A stretch of 64,000 nt of DNA from Seonamhaeicola sp. S2-3 (GTDB lineage Bacteria; Bacteroidota; Bacteroidia; Flavobacteriales; Flavobacteriaceae): contig NZ_CP019389.1 in assembly GCF_001971785.1 (NCBI RefSeq), positions 1,995,001 to 2,059,000 of the forward strand. Direction: 5' to 3'. Both the position numbers and the translations under genes were made by a program. This document shows, in pieces, positions 43,143-52,513 of the stretch (its first letter is position 1; every line of letters starts with the position of its first letter). The notes below the pieces were generated by a model. That model was not told the DNA's origin. It saw nothing but the letters and a program-made list of their open reading frames with translations, and ran no database searches.

Positions 43143-45518
43143 ATGACCAACATTAACGATAATATTGAATCGCCATTAATTCTAAAAGTAAGTTTTAGTA
43201 ACCTTTTAGATTATTATGAAGATTTAGCTACAAATCAAGACCCATTTGTTGCAGCTAGAGCTAAACACGTCTTGAAAATAGCTGAAGATTATCCAGAGTT
43301 GCGTGATGGGTTTACAAATACTGAGGTATTAGAACAAAGAAAAGAAGAAATTAAAATAATACTTCAAGACTCTTTTAGTCCAGTACTAACCAAAAACGAA
43401 ATAAAAACAGCCTCAATTCCTTTTCATGATATTATTTTTAATGAATCAGAACGTTTTAAAAATATCATAGAAACAGCAGGAGAAGATTTTCAACTTCACA
43501 TAAAAAATATGCCAGAAGATTATAGGTATATTGTTGCTTGTACGGTTATTTTAAATTTTTGCTATGGTTATGATTTAAATTTTAAGCGTCCGTTTTATTA
43601 TGAAATACCAGATGCCAATGGTATTATGAGATATTACAAAATAATGTATAATGCAGATTTTTGTAAAATAAAACCAACGCCTAATGCTCCTAAAATTACT
43701 CAAGAAGATTATGAAGAATTATTAGATAATTTTGAGAATTTAGATTTGTGGAAAGAAAAGTTTCCGCCCAATAGCTATGTTTTTGAAGGCTTTGTTATTT
43801 CAAATATTTTTGATGTTACAGATGATCAATCTATTTCTAATATAAAATCATCACTTATTTCAGATGAAAGTCATAAAGATGCCTCTTTCATAGAAAGATT
43901 TTATGAAATATTCAGGTCTTTACTTGGTCTTAAAGATATAAAGGTAGGATTTTCTATGTATAATGCAGAAGACAATACATTTGAAAGTCTTTATGGTGTT
44001 AGTGCTAGTAGCTTTTTATTAAGTGATTTAGAAAAAGAAGATTGTAAAAAAGCATTATGTGTATGGTCTTATAACAGGTTAATTAATGAGCATAAAAACC
44101 TATCTATTTCAGATGTAGATAAGGCATACAGTAAATCAAAAGGAAAAGTACCTCAAATAAAAGCTTTACATGAACAAGGTATAAAAAGCGCTATTTTTCT
44201 TCCTATTGCCAATGATTATGGATTAATGGGAGTAGTTGAAATTATTTCCTATAAACCAAAAGCTTTAAATAGCATTAATGCTAATAAATTGGTTGATGTT
44301 ATGCCTTATATTATTTCGGCTATTGAACGCTCTAAAGCCGAAGAAGAAAACCTTATTGAGGCTATAATTCAAAAGGAATGTACATCAATACACCCAAGTG
44401 TACACTGGAGGTTTGTAAAAGAGGCTAAAAAATTCATAAAAGATGAGGTATTAGGAAAAGAAGCCCGTTTTAGAAAAATTGTTTTTGAAGGGGTTTATCC
44501 GCTCTATGGTCAAATTGATATCAAAGGATCTTCAGAAGCTAGAAATAATGCAACCAAAGAAGATTTAAAACTACAGCTAAATGCTGTAAAAAGTATATTG
44601 AATAAGGCTGCAAAAATAGAACCACTTCCTATTTACGAGCAATATATCTATCAGGTAGAAAAATATTTAGAAGAATTAGAAAATCACTTTCAAGTAGATA
44701 GTGAGCAACAAATCTCAGAGTTTTTTAAACAAGATGTAGAACCTACTTTTAAGCACTTAAGTAAGATTGATGAATTGTCAGAACTCATAGAAGGCTATCA
44801 TAATAATATTGATGATAAAGTAGAAATGCTTTATAAGCACAGAAAAGATTATGATGATACTATTGCAACTATTAACCAAGAAATGGCTTCTTTATTAGAT
44901 AGTAAGCAAAAAGAAGCTCAAGCAATGTATCCTCACTACTTTGAGCGTTTTAAAACAGATGGTGTAGAGCATAATATGTACATAGGAGAATCTATTACTA
45001 AAGAAGATAGTTTTAATCCATTATACTTATATAATTTACGCTTGTGGCAGTTGCAAGTAATGTGTGAAATGGAAAATATGTATTATCAAATGCGGTCAGA
45101 CCTTCCTGTTTCATTAGATGTGGCTTCCATGATATTAGTATTCAATCAACCATTGTCTATTAGTTTTAGAATGGATGAAAAGCAGTTTGATGTTGATGGT
45201 ACTTATAATGCCCGATATGAAATTGTGAAAAAACGAGTTGATAAAGCTTATATAAAAGGAACAAACGAGCGCATTACTCAAAAAGGGAAAATAAGTATAG
45301 TCTATTCTCAAAAACAAGACGAGATAGAGTACATGCATTATATTAAGTTTTTACAAGATAAAAACTATTTAGATACAGATGTTGAAATAGTAGAACTTCA
45401 AGATTTACAAGCGGTTACAGGACTTAAAGCTATACGTGTAAGTGTGCTTTATCATAAAAATGAAAATGATAAATCATTCTATACTTATGATGATTTAATG
45501 AAAGAAATTAAAGCTTAA
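43143..45518 (+). CDS. GAF-domain protein of unknown function
   Basis: About 791 residues from the ATG at 43143 (MTNINDNIESPL); an earlier TTG at 43122 overlaps the promoter. A GAF-like module is recognisable at about 240-410 (SAIFLPIANDYGLMGVVEIISYKP). The flanking N- and C-terminal parts are helical, with charged coiled-coil-like stretches (ELIEGYHNNIDDKVEMLYKH and around). No kinase, cyclase or output domain was recognised, no signal peptide, no membrane helix. It looks cytosolic and sensory. It converges with the HD/Pycsar-effector-like gene, 18 bp away. Function unknown. Confidence 0.8.
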   Translation: MTNINDNIESPLILKVSFSNLLDYYEDLATNQDPFVAARAKHVLKIAEDYPELRDGFTNTEVLEQRKEEIKIILQDSFSPVLTKNEIKTASIPFHDIIFNESERFKNIIETAGEDFQLHIKNMPEDYRYIVACTVILNFCYGYDLNFKRPFYYEIPDANGIMRYYKIMYNADFCKIKPTPNAPKITQEDYEELLDNFENLDLWKEKFPPNSYVFEGFVISNIFDVTDDQSISNIKSSLISDESHKDASFIERFYEIFRSLLGLKDIKVGFSMYNAEDNTFESLYGVSASSFLLSDLEKEDCKKALCVWSYNRLINEHKNLSISDVDKAYSKSKGKVPQIKALHEQGIKSAIFLPIANDYGLMGVVEIISYKPKALNSINANKLVDVMPYIISAIERSKAEEENLIEAIIQKECTSIHPSVHWRFVKEAKKFIKDEVLGKEARFRKIVFEGVYPLYGQIDIKGSSEARNNATKEDLKLQLNAVKSILNKAAKIEPLPIYEQYIYQVEKYLEELENHFQVDSEQQISEFFKQDVEPTFKHLSKIDELSELIEGYHNNIDDKVEMLYKHRKDYDDTIATINQEMASLLDSKQKEAQAMYPHYFERFKTDGVEHNMYIGESITKEDSFNPLYLYNLRLWQLQVMCEMENMYYQMRSDLPVSLDVASMILVFNQPLSISFRMDEKQFDVDGTYNARYEIVKKRVDKAYIKGTNERITQKGKISIVYSQKQDEIEYMHYIKFLQDKNYLDTDVEIVELQDLQAVTGLKAIRVSVLYHKNENDKSFYTYDDLMKEIKA

Positions 45519-45536
45519 TCTTATCAATAAAATAGT

Positions 45537-46739
45537 TTAAGATCCTGCCCCAGAAAATTGAAAAGCAATAGCAAATGCAATAACACTTACAATTATTCCA
45601 ACCATAAAAACACTGTAGGTAAGTCTAAGAATTTTGTATTTTTTATCAAGAACCAAACCTAAAAAATAAAGGTCTTTTTTCATTGAAGAATACAAATAAT
45701 CACGGTCTTGCATCATTTCGCCCATAGCCCACTCAAAATCATTAAGCTTCATTTTATGAAAGTTGCCAAAAAATAAAAGGTTAACTTTTTTATTAGCTAC
45801 ATCTTCTTTTGTGAATTTACCTCTAGTAACATTGGGTCTTGTTGCTAGAACGGACAATACAATAGAAGCCACTGTTACAACCACAAAAATAACTGTTGGT
45901 GTAATTAAATAATAATTTGACGGATTGTCTAGTTTAGGAATAAGATTTGCTAAAACCATAGACACAATAATAGCGTTTACAGAAAGTAAAATATTAGCTT
46001 TAGTATCAGCAATATTACTTAGTTGCATATGGTTTTTTAGAGTAACTCTAAACATAGTTTCTATACCGCGTTCTGGTAATGCAACCTTGTTTTTTTTAAA
46101 TTTTAATTCTTCTTTTTTTTGCTTTAACTTCTTTTCGTTTTCAACTATCTTGTTTTTTCTTTTAAGTAATTCAGAAAGGTTTTTGCTTTTTCTTTTACCC
46201 CATAATAAAGCAGCTTCTGGTGTATGAAAGTGATGTTTTTTAGTTAAAAAGTGAATATTGTTGTCTAACCATTCTTTTTCACTTAATATTTTGTTATCTA
46301 ATAATTCCCATTCCTTTCTTAAAAGTTCAGATGATTCTAAATAATTCTTGCTTCCAACATGAGAGCAATCAGCATCTCTAATTATTTTTTCTAGTAGAGT
46401 TTTAGGCTCATAATCTATCTCAGTTGCCATAATAAGTTGGCAAACAGCTTCAATTTTATCGGCTGGATATTTTTTAGATTCTAGAAATTCTCGTGCAATT
46501 TTGGCACTGTTTTTTTCATGGTTTTTACAACCCTTAATAAAACCTGTGTCATGTAACCAGCTACTTAGAGCAAGCAGTTCTTTATCTGCATCTGTTACGT
46601 TACAAAGCTCTGCAAGTTCTAGAGATTTTTCTGCAACGCGCTGTGTATGTGTTAAATTATGATAAACAAAAGATTTGTCTAACGCTTCATTTAAAAGATT
46701 TGTAGCAAATTTTTCGGTTTCTAGTAAAAGGTTACTCAT
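45537..46739 (-). CDS. HD-domain phosphohydrolase fused to Pycsar-effector-like (PycTM) membrane domain
   Basis: A 400-residue protein. The N-terminal HD domain (about 20-180) keeps the metal-binding residues: HNLTHTQRV, SSWLHDTGF, and IIRDADCSH. A charged linker (about 185-225, Lys/Glu-rich) leads to a C-terminal domain with three predicted helices: ADTKANILLSVNAIIVSMVLA (about 240-262), a second at about 276-300 and a last at about 375-397. The ADTKANILL start is the hallmark of Pycsar effector membrane domains (DUF5706), which depolarise or disrupt the membrane when cyclic nucleotides accumulate. No cyclase gene is near, so it may be a stand-alone form. Role unproven. Confidence 0.82.
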   Translation of the reverse strand: MSNLLLETEKFATNLLNEALDKSFVYHNLTHTQRVAEKSLELAELCNVTDADKELLALSSWLHDTGFIKGCKNHEKNSAKIAREFLESKKYPADKIEAVCQLIMATEIDYEPKTLLEKIIRDADCSHVGSKNYLESSELLRKEWELLDNKILSEKEWLDNNIHFLTKKHHFHTPEAALLWGKRKSKNLSELLKRKNKIVENEKKLKQKKEELKFKKNKVALPERGIETMFRVTLKNHMQLSNIADTKANILLSVNAIIVSMVLANLIPKLDNPSNYYLITPTVIFVVVTVASIVLSVLATRPNVTRGKFTKEDVANKKVNLLFFGNFHKMKLNDFEWAMGEMMQDRDYLYSSMKKDLYFLGLVLDKKYKILRLTYSVFMVGIIVSVIAFAIAFQFSGAGS

Positions 46740-46912
46740 AAATTATAAGGTTTAATGTAAAAATACTAAACTTTGCATTAAAGTATGTAAACGATTTTAT
46801 TTGTTGTAAATTTCAATCTTTAATTACAATATGTTGCAAATTAAAAGTGTGTAAGAGAACGAATAAAGTACCGACATAGTTATTAGTAAAAACAAAGAAA
46901 GAAATAATTAAT

Positions 46913-47365
46913 ATGATAACTTGGAAAGATGTTATTAATTTTTCGGTAAACGGAAATTTAAAACCAGATATTCGTGTTGAAAAAACAGAACAAGAGTGGA
47001 AAGCTCAACTAACACCAGAGCAATATAGAATTACAAGGCAAAAAGGCACCGAAAGACCGCATAGCGGAGCTTTATGTACAAGCCATGATGCAGGTAAATA
47101 CAGTTGTGTATGTTGTGGTGCTCCTTTATTTGATTCTACAATTAAATTTAGTTCTGGCACCGGATGGCCAAGTTTTACTCAACCCATCAAAGATAATGCT
47201 ATTAAATACGAAAAAGATACTTCTTTTGGTATGGCTAGGGTAGAGGTTATGTGTAATACTTGCGATGCCCATTTAGGACATGTCTTTCCTGATGGACCAG
47301 AACCTAGCGGTTTGCGTTATTGTATTAATTCTGAATCTTTACAATTAGAAAAACAAAATGAATAA
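46913..47365 (+). CDS. msrB: Peptide-methionine (R)-S-oxide reductase
   Basis: A 150-residue cytosolic repair enzyme that reduces methionine-R-sulfoxide in proteins. Two zinc-binding CXXC pairs (CVCCGAPLF and [10 protein letters not shown]) and the catalytic Cys in [11 protein letters not shown] are visible, along with [10 protein letters not shown]. It overlaps the msrA start by 8 nt, giving a translationally coupled msrB-msrA pair. No signal peptide was seen, so it serves cytosolic proteins. Confidence 0.95.
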   Translation: MITWKDVINFSVNGNLKPDIRVEKTEQEWKAQLTPEQYRITRQKGTERPHSGALCTSHDAGKYSCVCCGAPLFDSTIKFSSGTGWPSFTQPIKDNAIKYEKDTSFGMARVEVMCNTCDAHLGHVFPDGPEPSGLRYCINSESLQLEKQNE

Positions 47366-47894
47366 AAATATACAATTAGCCACATTTGGAGGTGGTTGCT
47401 TTTGGTGTACAGAAGCCGTTTTTAAAGAGTTAAAAGGTGTTGAAAAAGTAGTGTCTGGATATTCTGGTGGTAATGCCCCTGGTAAGCCAACTTATAAAGA
47501 AGTTTGTTCTGGTTTAACAGGACATGCAGAAGTAGTTCAAGTAACGTTTGATGCTAATGTAATTTGTTATCAAGATATCATAACCATTTTCATGACAACT
47601 CATGATCCTACAACTTTAAATCGTCAAGGAGCAGATGTAGGTACCCAATACAGGTCTGTTATTTATTATCATGATGAAAATCAAAAAGAGATAGCTAGTA
47701 AGATTCTAAAAGACATGGCTTCATATTATGAAAACCCTATTGTTACAGAGCTTAGTCCGTTAGATGTTTTTTATCAAGCAGAAGATTATCATCAAAATTA
47801 CTATAGTAACAACACAGAACAAGGTTATTGTAATGCTGTAATAACGCCTAAATTGGCAAAGTTTAGAAAGTTATATGCAGAAAAGTTAAAGTAG
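47358..47894 (+). CDS. msrA: Peptide-methionine (S)-S-oxide reductase
   Basis: A 178-residue partner of MsrB that repairs the S-epimer of methionine sulfoxide. The catalytic motif [12 protein letters not shown] lies near the N-terminus, followed by GYSGG and the conserved TGHAEVVQV; the AEDYHQNYY motif is near the C-terminus. The ATG overlaps msrB by 8 nt. Together they make a full oxidative-damage repair pair. Confidence 0.95.
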   Translation: MNKNIQLATFGGGCFWCTEAVFKELKGVEKVVSGYSGGNAPGKPTYKEVCSGLTGHAEVVQVTFDANVICYQDIITIFMTTHDPTTLNRQGADVGTQYRSVIYYHDENQKEIASKILKDMASYYENPIVTELSPLDVFYQAEDYHQNYYSNNTEQGYCNAVITPKLAKFRKLYAEKLK

Positions 47895-47939
47895 GATACT
47901 CAAAATTACAGTTCTTATAATTCAGAATTACCCATCCAA

Positions 47940-50900
47940 ATGACGCATCATTTAAGGTTATTTTTAATTTTCATTTCACTTATATTATTAAATAATTGTG
48001 CTACCTATAAAGCTCAATATAAAGGCGTTGTGGTTACAGGCAATTTTCAAGAAGAAGATATTATACATTCTTTTTACTTAATTGGAGATGCTGGTAATTC
48101 GCCAATAGGAAGTAAGTCGCCCACAGTTGAAGTTTTAGGTGAAGAACTAAAAAAGGCATCAAAACATAGTACAGTATTGTTTTTAGGTGATAATATTTAC
48201 CCAAAAGGAATGCCTGCTAAAAAATCAAAAAACAGAGCATTTGCAGAACATCAGTTAAATGTTCAAACAGATATTGTTAAAGATTTTAAAGGCGATGCTA
48301 TTTTTATTCCGGGTAATCATGATTGGTATAATAATGGTTTAAAAGGACTCAAACGTCAAGAAAAATATATAGAAGAAAGGTTAGGGAAAAACACCTTTTT
48401 ACCAGAAGATGGATGCCCAATAGAAAAAGTTGATATATCAGATGATATTGTTTTAATAATAATAGATTCAGAATGGTATATAACAAATTGGGATAAACAC
48501 CCAACCATGAACGATGATTGCGAAATTAAAACCAGAGCTAAATTTTTTGAAGAACTAGAGGGTTTAATAAAAAAAGCCCGAGGAAAGACTACGGTTTTAG
48601 CCATACATCACCCTATGTTTACTAATGGGCCTCATGGGGGGCAATATTCTTTTAAATCTCATTTAACACCTTTGCCAATTTTAGGAACATTAAAAAATAT
48701 ACTCAGAAAAACCAGTGGCGTTTCTCCGGCAGATATTCAAAATAAAAAATATAACACGCTTAAAAAACGTATAGTTACTTTAGCTCAAGAAAATGATAAA
48801 GTTATTTTTGTGTCTGGGCATGAACACGGTTTACAATATTTGGTAAAAGATAATTTACCACAAATAATTAGTGGTGCAGGCTCTAAATCAACTGCTACCA
48901 GAAATGTATCTGGTGAATTTTCATCAAGTGCATTAGGGTATGCAAGATTAGATGTTTTAAAAGATGGATCATCTTATGTTAGGTTTTATTCTGCTAAAAA
49001 CAATGAGCTTATATACCAAAATCAAGTTTATTCAGAAGATGAAAAAGAACATACAGCTAAATACAATGCCTCTTTTCCTAAAGAAGTAAAAGCATCTGTT
49101 TATACCAAAGAAGAAGTACATAAAAGCAAGTTTTATAAAACCGTTTGGGGAGATCGTTACAGAGAATATTACGGTGTTAAAGTTAATGCACCAACGGTAA
49201 ATTTAGATACACTATTTGGAGGTTTAAAACCATTTAGAAAAGGAGGCGGACATCAATCAAAATCATTACACTTAAAAGATAAAGCGGGTAAACGCTATGT
49301 TATGCGGGCTATAAGAAAAAGTGCGGTTGTGTACCTGCAAGCTATGGCTTTTAAAGATCAATATATTGAAGGGCAGTTCGATAATACTTTAACAGAACGG
49401 TTATTGCAAGATTTCTATACAGGCTCTCATCCTTATGCGCCATTTGTAACTGGAGAACTGTCAGATGCTGTAGGTTTATACCACACCAATCCTGTGTTGT
49501 ATTACGTGCCTAAACAAGATGCTTTAGGACAATTTAATACTAATTTTGGGGATGAATTGTATATGATAGAAGAGCATGTTTCTGATGGTCATGGAAATCT
49601 TAAAAGTTTTGGATATTCTAACAAAATAGAAAGTACTGATGATTTAATTAAAAAACTGCGTAAGGACGAAAAATATGAGGTAGATGATATCATGTTTTTA
49701 AGAGCACGTTTATTTGATATGGCTATTGGAGATTGGGATAGACATATAGACCAGTGGCGATGGGCCGAGTTTAAAGATAAAGCTTCTGGAAAAATAATTT
49801 ACAAACCCATTCCAAGAGATAGAGATCAAGCTTTTTCAATAATGGGAGATGGTGCCTTAATGAATTTTGCAACTAGGGTGATTCCGCCTTTAAAATTAAT
49901 GGAAGGTTTTAATGAAGATATTAGAAATGTAAAAGGTTTTAATTATAGCCCGTTTTCATTAGATATGATGCTGCTTAACAAAACAACTTTAAAACAGTGG
50001 CAAGAACAAGCCTTATACATTCAAGAGCATATTACAGATGATGTTATAGATAAGGCTTTTAAAGAATTTCCTAAAGAAGTACAAACCCAAACAATTTTAA
50101 AAATCAAACAAATTTTAAAACAAAGACTTAAAAACCTACCCCAAATAGCAAATCGTTATTACCATGCTTTAAATAAATATGTGCTTGTAACGGGTACCGA
50201 TAAGGATGATTTTTTTGAAATTGAAAGAATGCCTAACGGAAATACTAAAGTTACTGGGTATAGAATTAAAAAAGGCAAAAAGGCAGATGTGTTTTATGAG
50301 AAACTATTCAATGCTAATGAAACCAAAGAAGTTTGGGTCTATGGAATAGATGATGAAGATGTATTTAAAGTTTTTGGCGAAGGTGATAATTTAATTAAAA
50401 TGCGTTTAGTGGGTGGGCAAAATAACGATGTTTATACCATAGAAAACGGTAAAAAAATAAAAATTTACGATTATAAAACTAAGAAAAACACCTTCGCTAC
50501 AAATAAAGGAATTAAAAAGCTAACAGATAATTATGAAACCAATATTTATGATTATACCAAGCCTAAAAGTAATACCAATCAATTTATTCCAACAATAGGG
50601 GCTAATCCTGATGATGGATTAAAAATAGGCTTTATAAATACTTATACACATTACGGTTTTGCTAGAAATCCATTTACATCACAACATACTGTTTCTGGCG
50701 CATACTATTTTGCAACAAACGGCTATGATGTTGCGTACAATGCAGAATTTGCTAATGTAGTTGGTAATATGAACCTTCAATTAAATGTAAGATTTACAAG
50801 TCCTAATTATGCCATTAACTTTTTTGGTTTTGGTAATGAAACAAACAACCCAGAGGCTGATGAAAATGATGGTTTAGATGTAGGTTTAAACTATAACAGA

Positions 50901-51629
50901 GTAAAATTGCAAACCTTAAAATTTTCACCAGCATTGATATGGAAAGGTGAGTTAGGAGCTAGCTTTAAAATAGGACTTAACTATGAATCTATTGAAGTAG
51001 AAGAAACCGAAGGTCGATTTATAAATGAATTTATAGGCGATAATATTGAAACTAATAATACGTTTTTAGGTGCTAAAATGGAATATAGTTATCATAATAA
51101 AGATAACGAAGCCTTTCCTACTTTAGGTATGGAATCTAATTTTCAATTAGGTTACACAACAAACATAGATAATTCAAAGAGTTTTGGGTATTTTATCCCT
51201 TCGTTGGGTATTGATTATAAGGTAATACCAAGTGGGCAATTAGTTTTGGCTTCTAAAGTAAAAGCGCATATAAATATTGGTGATGAAGATGATATAGAAT
51301 TTTACCAAGGCGCTAACATTGGTGCAAATAGCGGATTACGAGGTTACAGAAATGAACGTTTTACAGGGATGTCTTCCTTTGTGCAAAGTACAGACTTGCG
51401 CTTAAACCTTAGAAAAATTAAAACGGGGTTGTTGCCATTAAATTTTGGCGTTTACGGTGGTTTTGATTATGGTCGTGTTTGGTACAAAGAAAATCATTCT
51501 AATGTTTTGAATACCTCTATAGGCGGTGGCGTTTTTGCAAATGCAGCAGATGTGATAACTTTAAATTTATCGGCTTTTAATAGTGATGACGGTGTGCTTT
51601 TAGCTTTCAAACTAGGTTTTGGGTTTTAA
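47940..51629 (+). CDS. Metallophosphoesterase / kinase-like / beta-barrel fusion protein
   Basis: A 1229-residue exported lipoprotein-like protein (signal, lipobox ILLNNC near residue 20). Domain order: calcineurin-like phosphoesterase (about 35-360) with all metal motifs (LIGDAGN, LGDNIYPKG, PGNHDWYNNG, HHPMF, SGHEHG); a middle region (about 450-770) with kinase-like elements, including RYVMRAIRK, GDWDRHIDQW (D598, D600, H602) and PRDRDQAF (D627, D629); and a C-terminal outer-membrane barrel (about 870-1229, Omp85/surface-antigen-like) ending in Phe. The order of a phosphatase, a kinase-like domain and a barrel is striking. The kinase assignment is inference. Convergent with the next gene, 4-nt overlap. 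Confidence 0.8.
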   Translation: MTHHLRLFLIFISLILLNNCATYKAQYKGVVVTGNFQEEDIIHSFYLIGDAGNSPIGSKSPTVEVLGEELKKASKHSTVLFLGDNIYPKGMPAKKSKNRAFAEHQLNVQTDIVKDFKGDAIFIPGNHDWYNNGLKGLKRQEKYIEERLGKNTFLPEDGCPIEKVDISDDIVLIIIDSEWYITNWDKHPTMNDDCEIKTRAKFFEELEGLIKKARGKTTVLAIHHPMFTNGPHGGQYSFKSHLTPLPILGTLKNILRKTSGVSPADIQNKKYNTLKKRIVTLAQENDKVIFVSGHEHGLQYLVKDNLPQIISGAGSKSTATRNVSGEFSSSALGYARLDVLKDGSSYVRFYSAKNNELIYQNQVYSEDEKEHTAKYNASFPKEVKASVYTKEEVHKSKFYKTVWGDRYREYYGVKVNAPTVNLDTLFGGLKPFRKGGGHQSKSLHLKDKAGKRYVMRAIRKSAVVYLQAMAFKDQYIEGQFDNTLTERLLQDFYTGSHPYAPFVTGELSDAVGLYHTNPVLYYVPKQDALGQFNTNFGDELYMIEEHVSDGHGNLKSFGYSNKIESTDDLIKKLRKDEKYEVDDIMFLRARLFDMAIGDWDRHIDQWRWAEFKDKASGKIIYKPIPRDRDQAFSIMGDGALMNFATRVIPPLKLMEGFNEDIRNVKGFNYSPFSLDMMLLNKTTLKQWQEQALYIQEHITDDVIDKAFKEFPKEVQTQTILKIKQILKQRLKNLPQIANRYYHALNKYVLVTGTDKDDFFEIERMPNGNTKVTGYRIKKGKKADVFYEKLFNANETKEVWVYGIDDEDVFKVFGEGDNLIKMRLVGGQNNDVYTIENGKKIKIYDYKTKKNTFATNKGIKKLTDNYETNIYDYTKPKSNTNQFIPTIGANPDDGLKIGFINTYTHYGFARNPFTSQHTVSGAYYFATNGYDVAYNAEFANVVGNMNLQLNVRFTSPNYAINFFGFGNETNNPEADENDGLDVGLNYNRVKLQTLKFSPALIWKGELGASFKIGLNYESIEVEETEGRFINEFIGDNIETNNTFLGAKMEYSYHNKDNEAFPTLGMESNFQLGYTTNIDNSKSFGYFIPSLGIDYKVIPSGQLVLASKVKAHINIGDEDDIEFYQGANIGANSGLRGYRNERFTGMSSFVQSTDLRLNLRKIKTGLLPLNFGVYGGFDYGRVWYKENHSNVLNTSIGGGVFANAADVITLNLSAFNSDDGVLLAFKLGFGF

Positions 51630-52471
51630 TTAAGGCTTAATTTGTATAAATTACCTCCTTCGCCATGGGCTTTTTCATCTGTAATTAATAAAGTGTTGTT
51701 ATCTTTAAAGCAAATGCCTTCTTTTTGTGAGATGTAATCAAAAGGTATTTCGGTTACATCGCCATTAAAAAAGTCGTCACCTTTAAAGTTAGAGAATACC
51801 CAAACAGATTTAGGTGTTAATAACACCATCTGTTTACCATCATTACTTATGTCTGCAGAGGTAATCCAGCAATCAGATTCATTACAAGTGTTAAAAGACC
51901 CTACTAATTCTGCAACATGATTGCCTTTTGTTGCAGGCAGCTTGTAAAGATTGGTTTTTCCAAAGTTATTTTTTACACGACTTTTTGTAAATAAATACAA
52001 GCTATCATTGTAATGAAAAAAGGCTTCGCAGTCAAAAAACATTTTTTTCTTTTTAGGCGGGAATTTTGTTTGATTTTTAAACTTAAAGCTAATACGTTCA
52101 ACATCCACTTTTTTACCTTCTTTTAAAGCAGTTTTGTTAACCTTTAAAATGGCTAAGTTATCTCTTTTGTTGTTGTTATTACCAAAGTCGCCTATATAAA
52201 GATTTCCTTGAGAGTCTGATGTTAAATCTTCCCAATCATGGTTTTTAGCATTAATTTTCAACTCGCTAATAATTTCTCCTTTGGTATTTAAACTATATAA
52301 TAACGGTTTGTTTCCGCTATCATTTAGCATCCAAATTACATTGGAGTTTTCAATAATTTCAGTACCAGAAACTTCCTTTAAATCATTAGGCAAATCATTT
52401 ATAAATTTTAATTTCCCTGTATTACAGGATGTTGATAAGGCTAAAAGAAATAAGAACGATTGTTTAAGCAT
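51626..52471 (-). CDS. Lipoprotein of beta-propeller type, function unknown
   Basis: A 281-residue lipoprotein (lipobox LALSTSC near residue 16). Repeating SDSQGNLYIGDFG / SADISNDGKQMVLLTP / ISQKEGICFKDNNTLLITDEKAHGEGGNLYKLSLN segments suggest a small beta-propeller, similar to proteins annotated SdiA-regulated or PQQ/NHL-like. No enzymatic motif was recognised. It ends 4 nt inside the tail of the 1229-residue protein (opposite strand) and lies divergent from the flavoprotein gene. A surface or periplasmic location is predicted. Confidence 0.65.
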   Translation of the reverse strand: MLKQSFLFLLALSTSCNTGKLKFINDLPNDLKEVSGTEIIENSNVIWMLNDSGNKPLLYSLNTKGEIISELKINAKNHDWEDLTSDSQGNLYIGDFGNNNNKRDNLAILKVNKTALKEGKKVDVERISFKFKNQTKFPPKKKKMFFDCEAFFHYNDSLYLFTKSRVKNNFGKTNLYKLPATKGNHVAELVGSFNTCNESDCWITSADISNDGKQMVLLTPKSVWVFSNFKGDDFFNGDVTEIPFDYISQKEGICFKDNNTLLITDEKAHGEGGNLYKLSLN

Positions 52472-52513
52472 ATAGTAGATTTAAATGCTAAATTTACATT
52501 GATTTTTTTATTT

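Noticed and set aside
43143-46739. A complete Pycsar defence operon
   Set aside because: No nucleotide cyclase was recognised next to the effector-like gene, and the adjacent GAF gene runs in the opposite direction.
52460-52513. Upstream ATG start for the flavoprotein
   Set aside because: The extra 18 residues precede the FAD motif without family support and overlap the divergent gene; the ATG at 52514 fits better.
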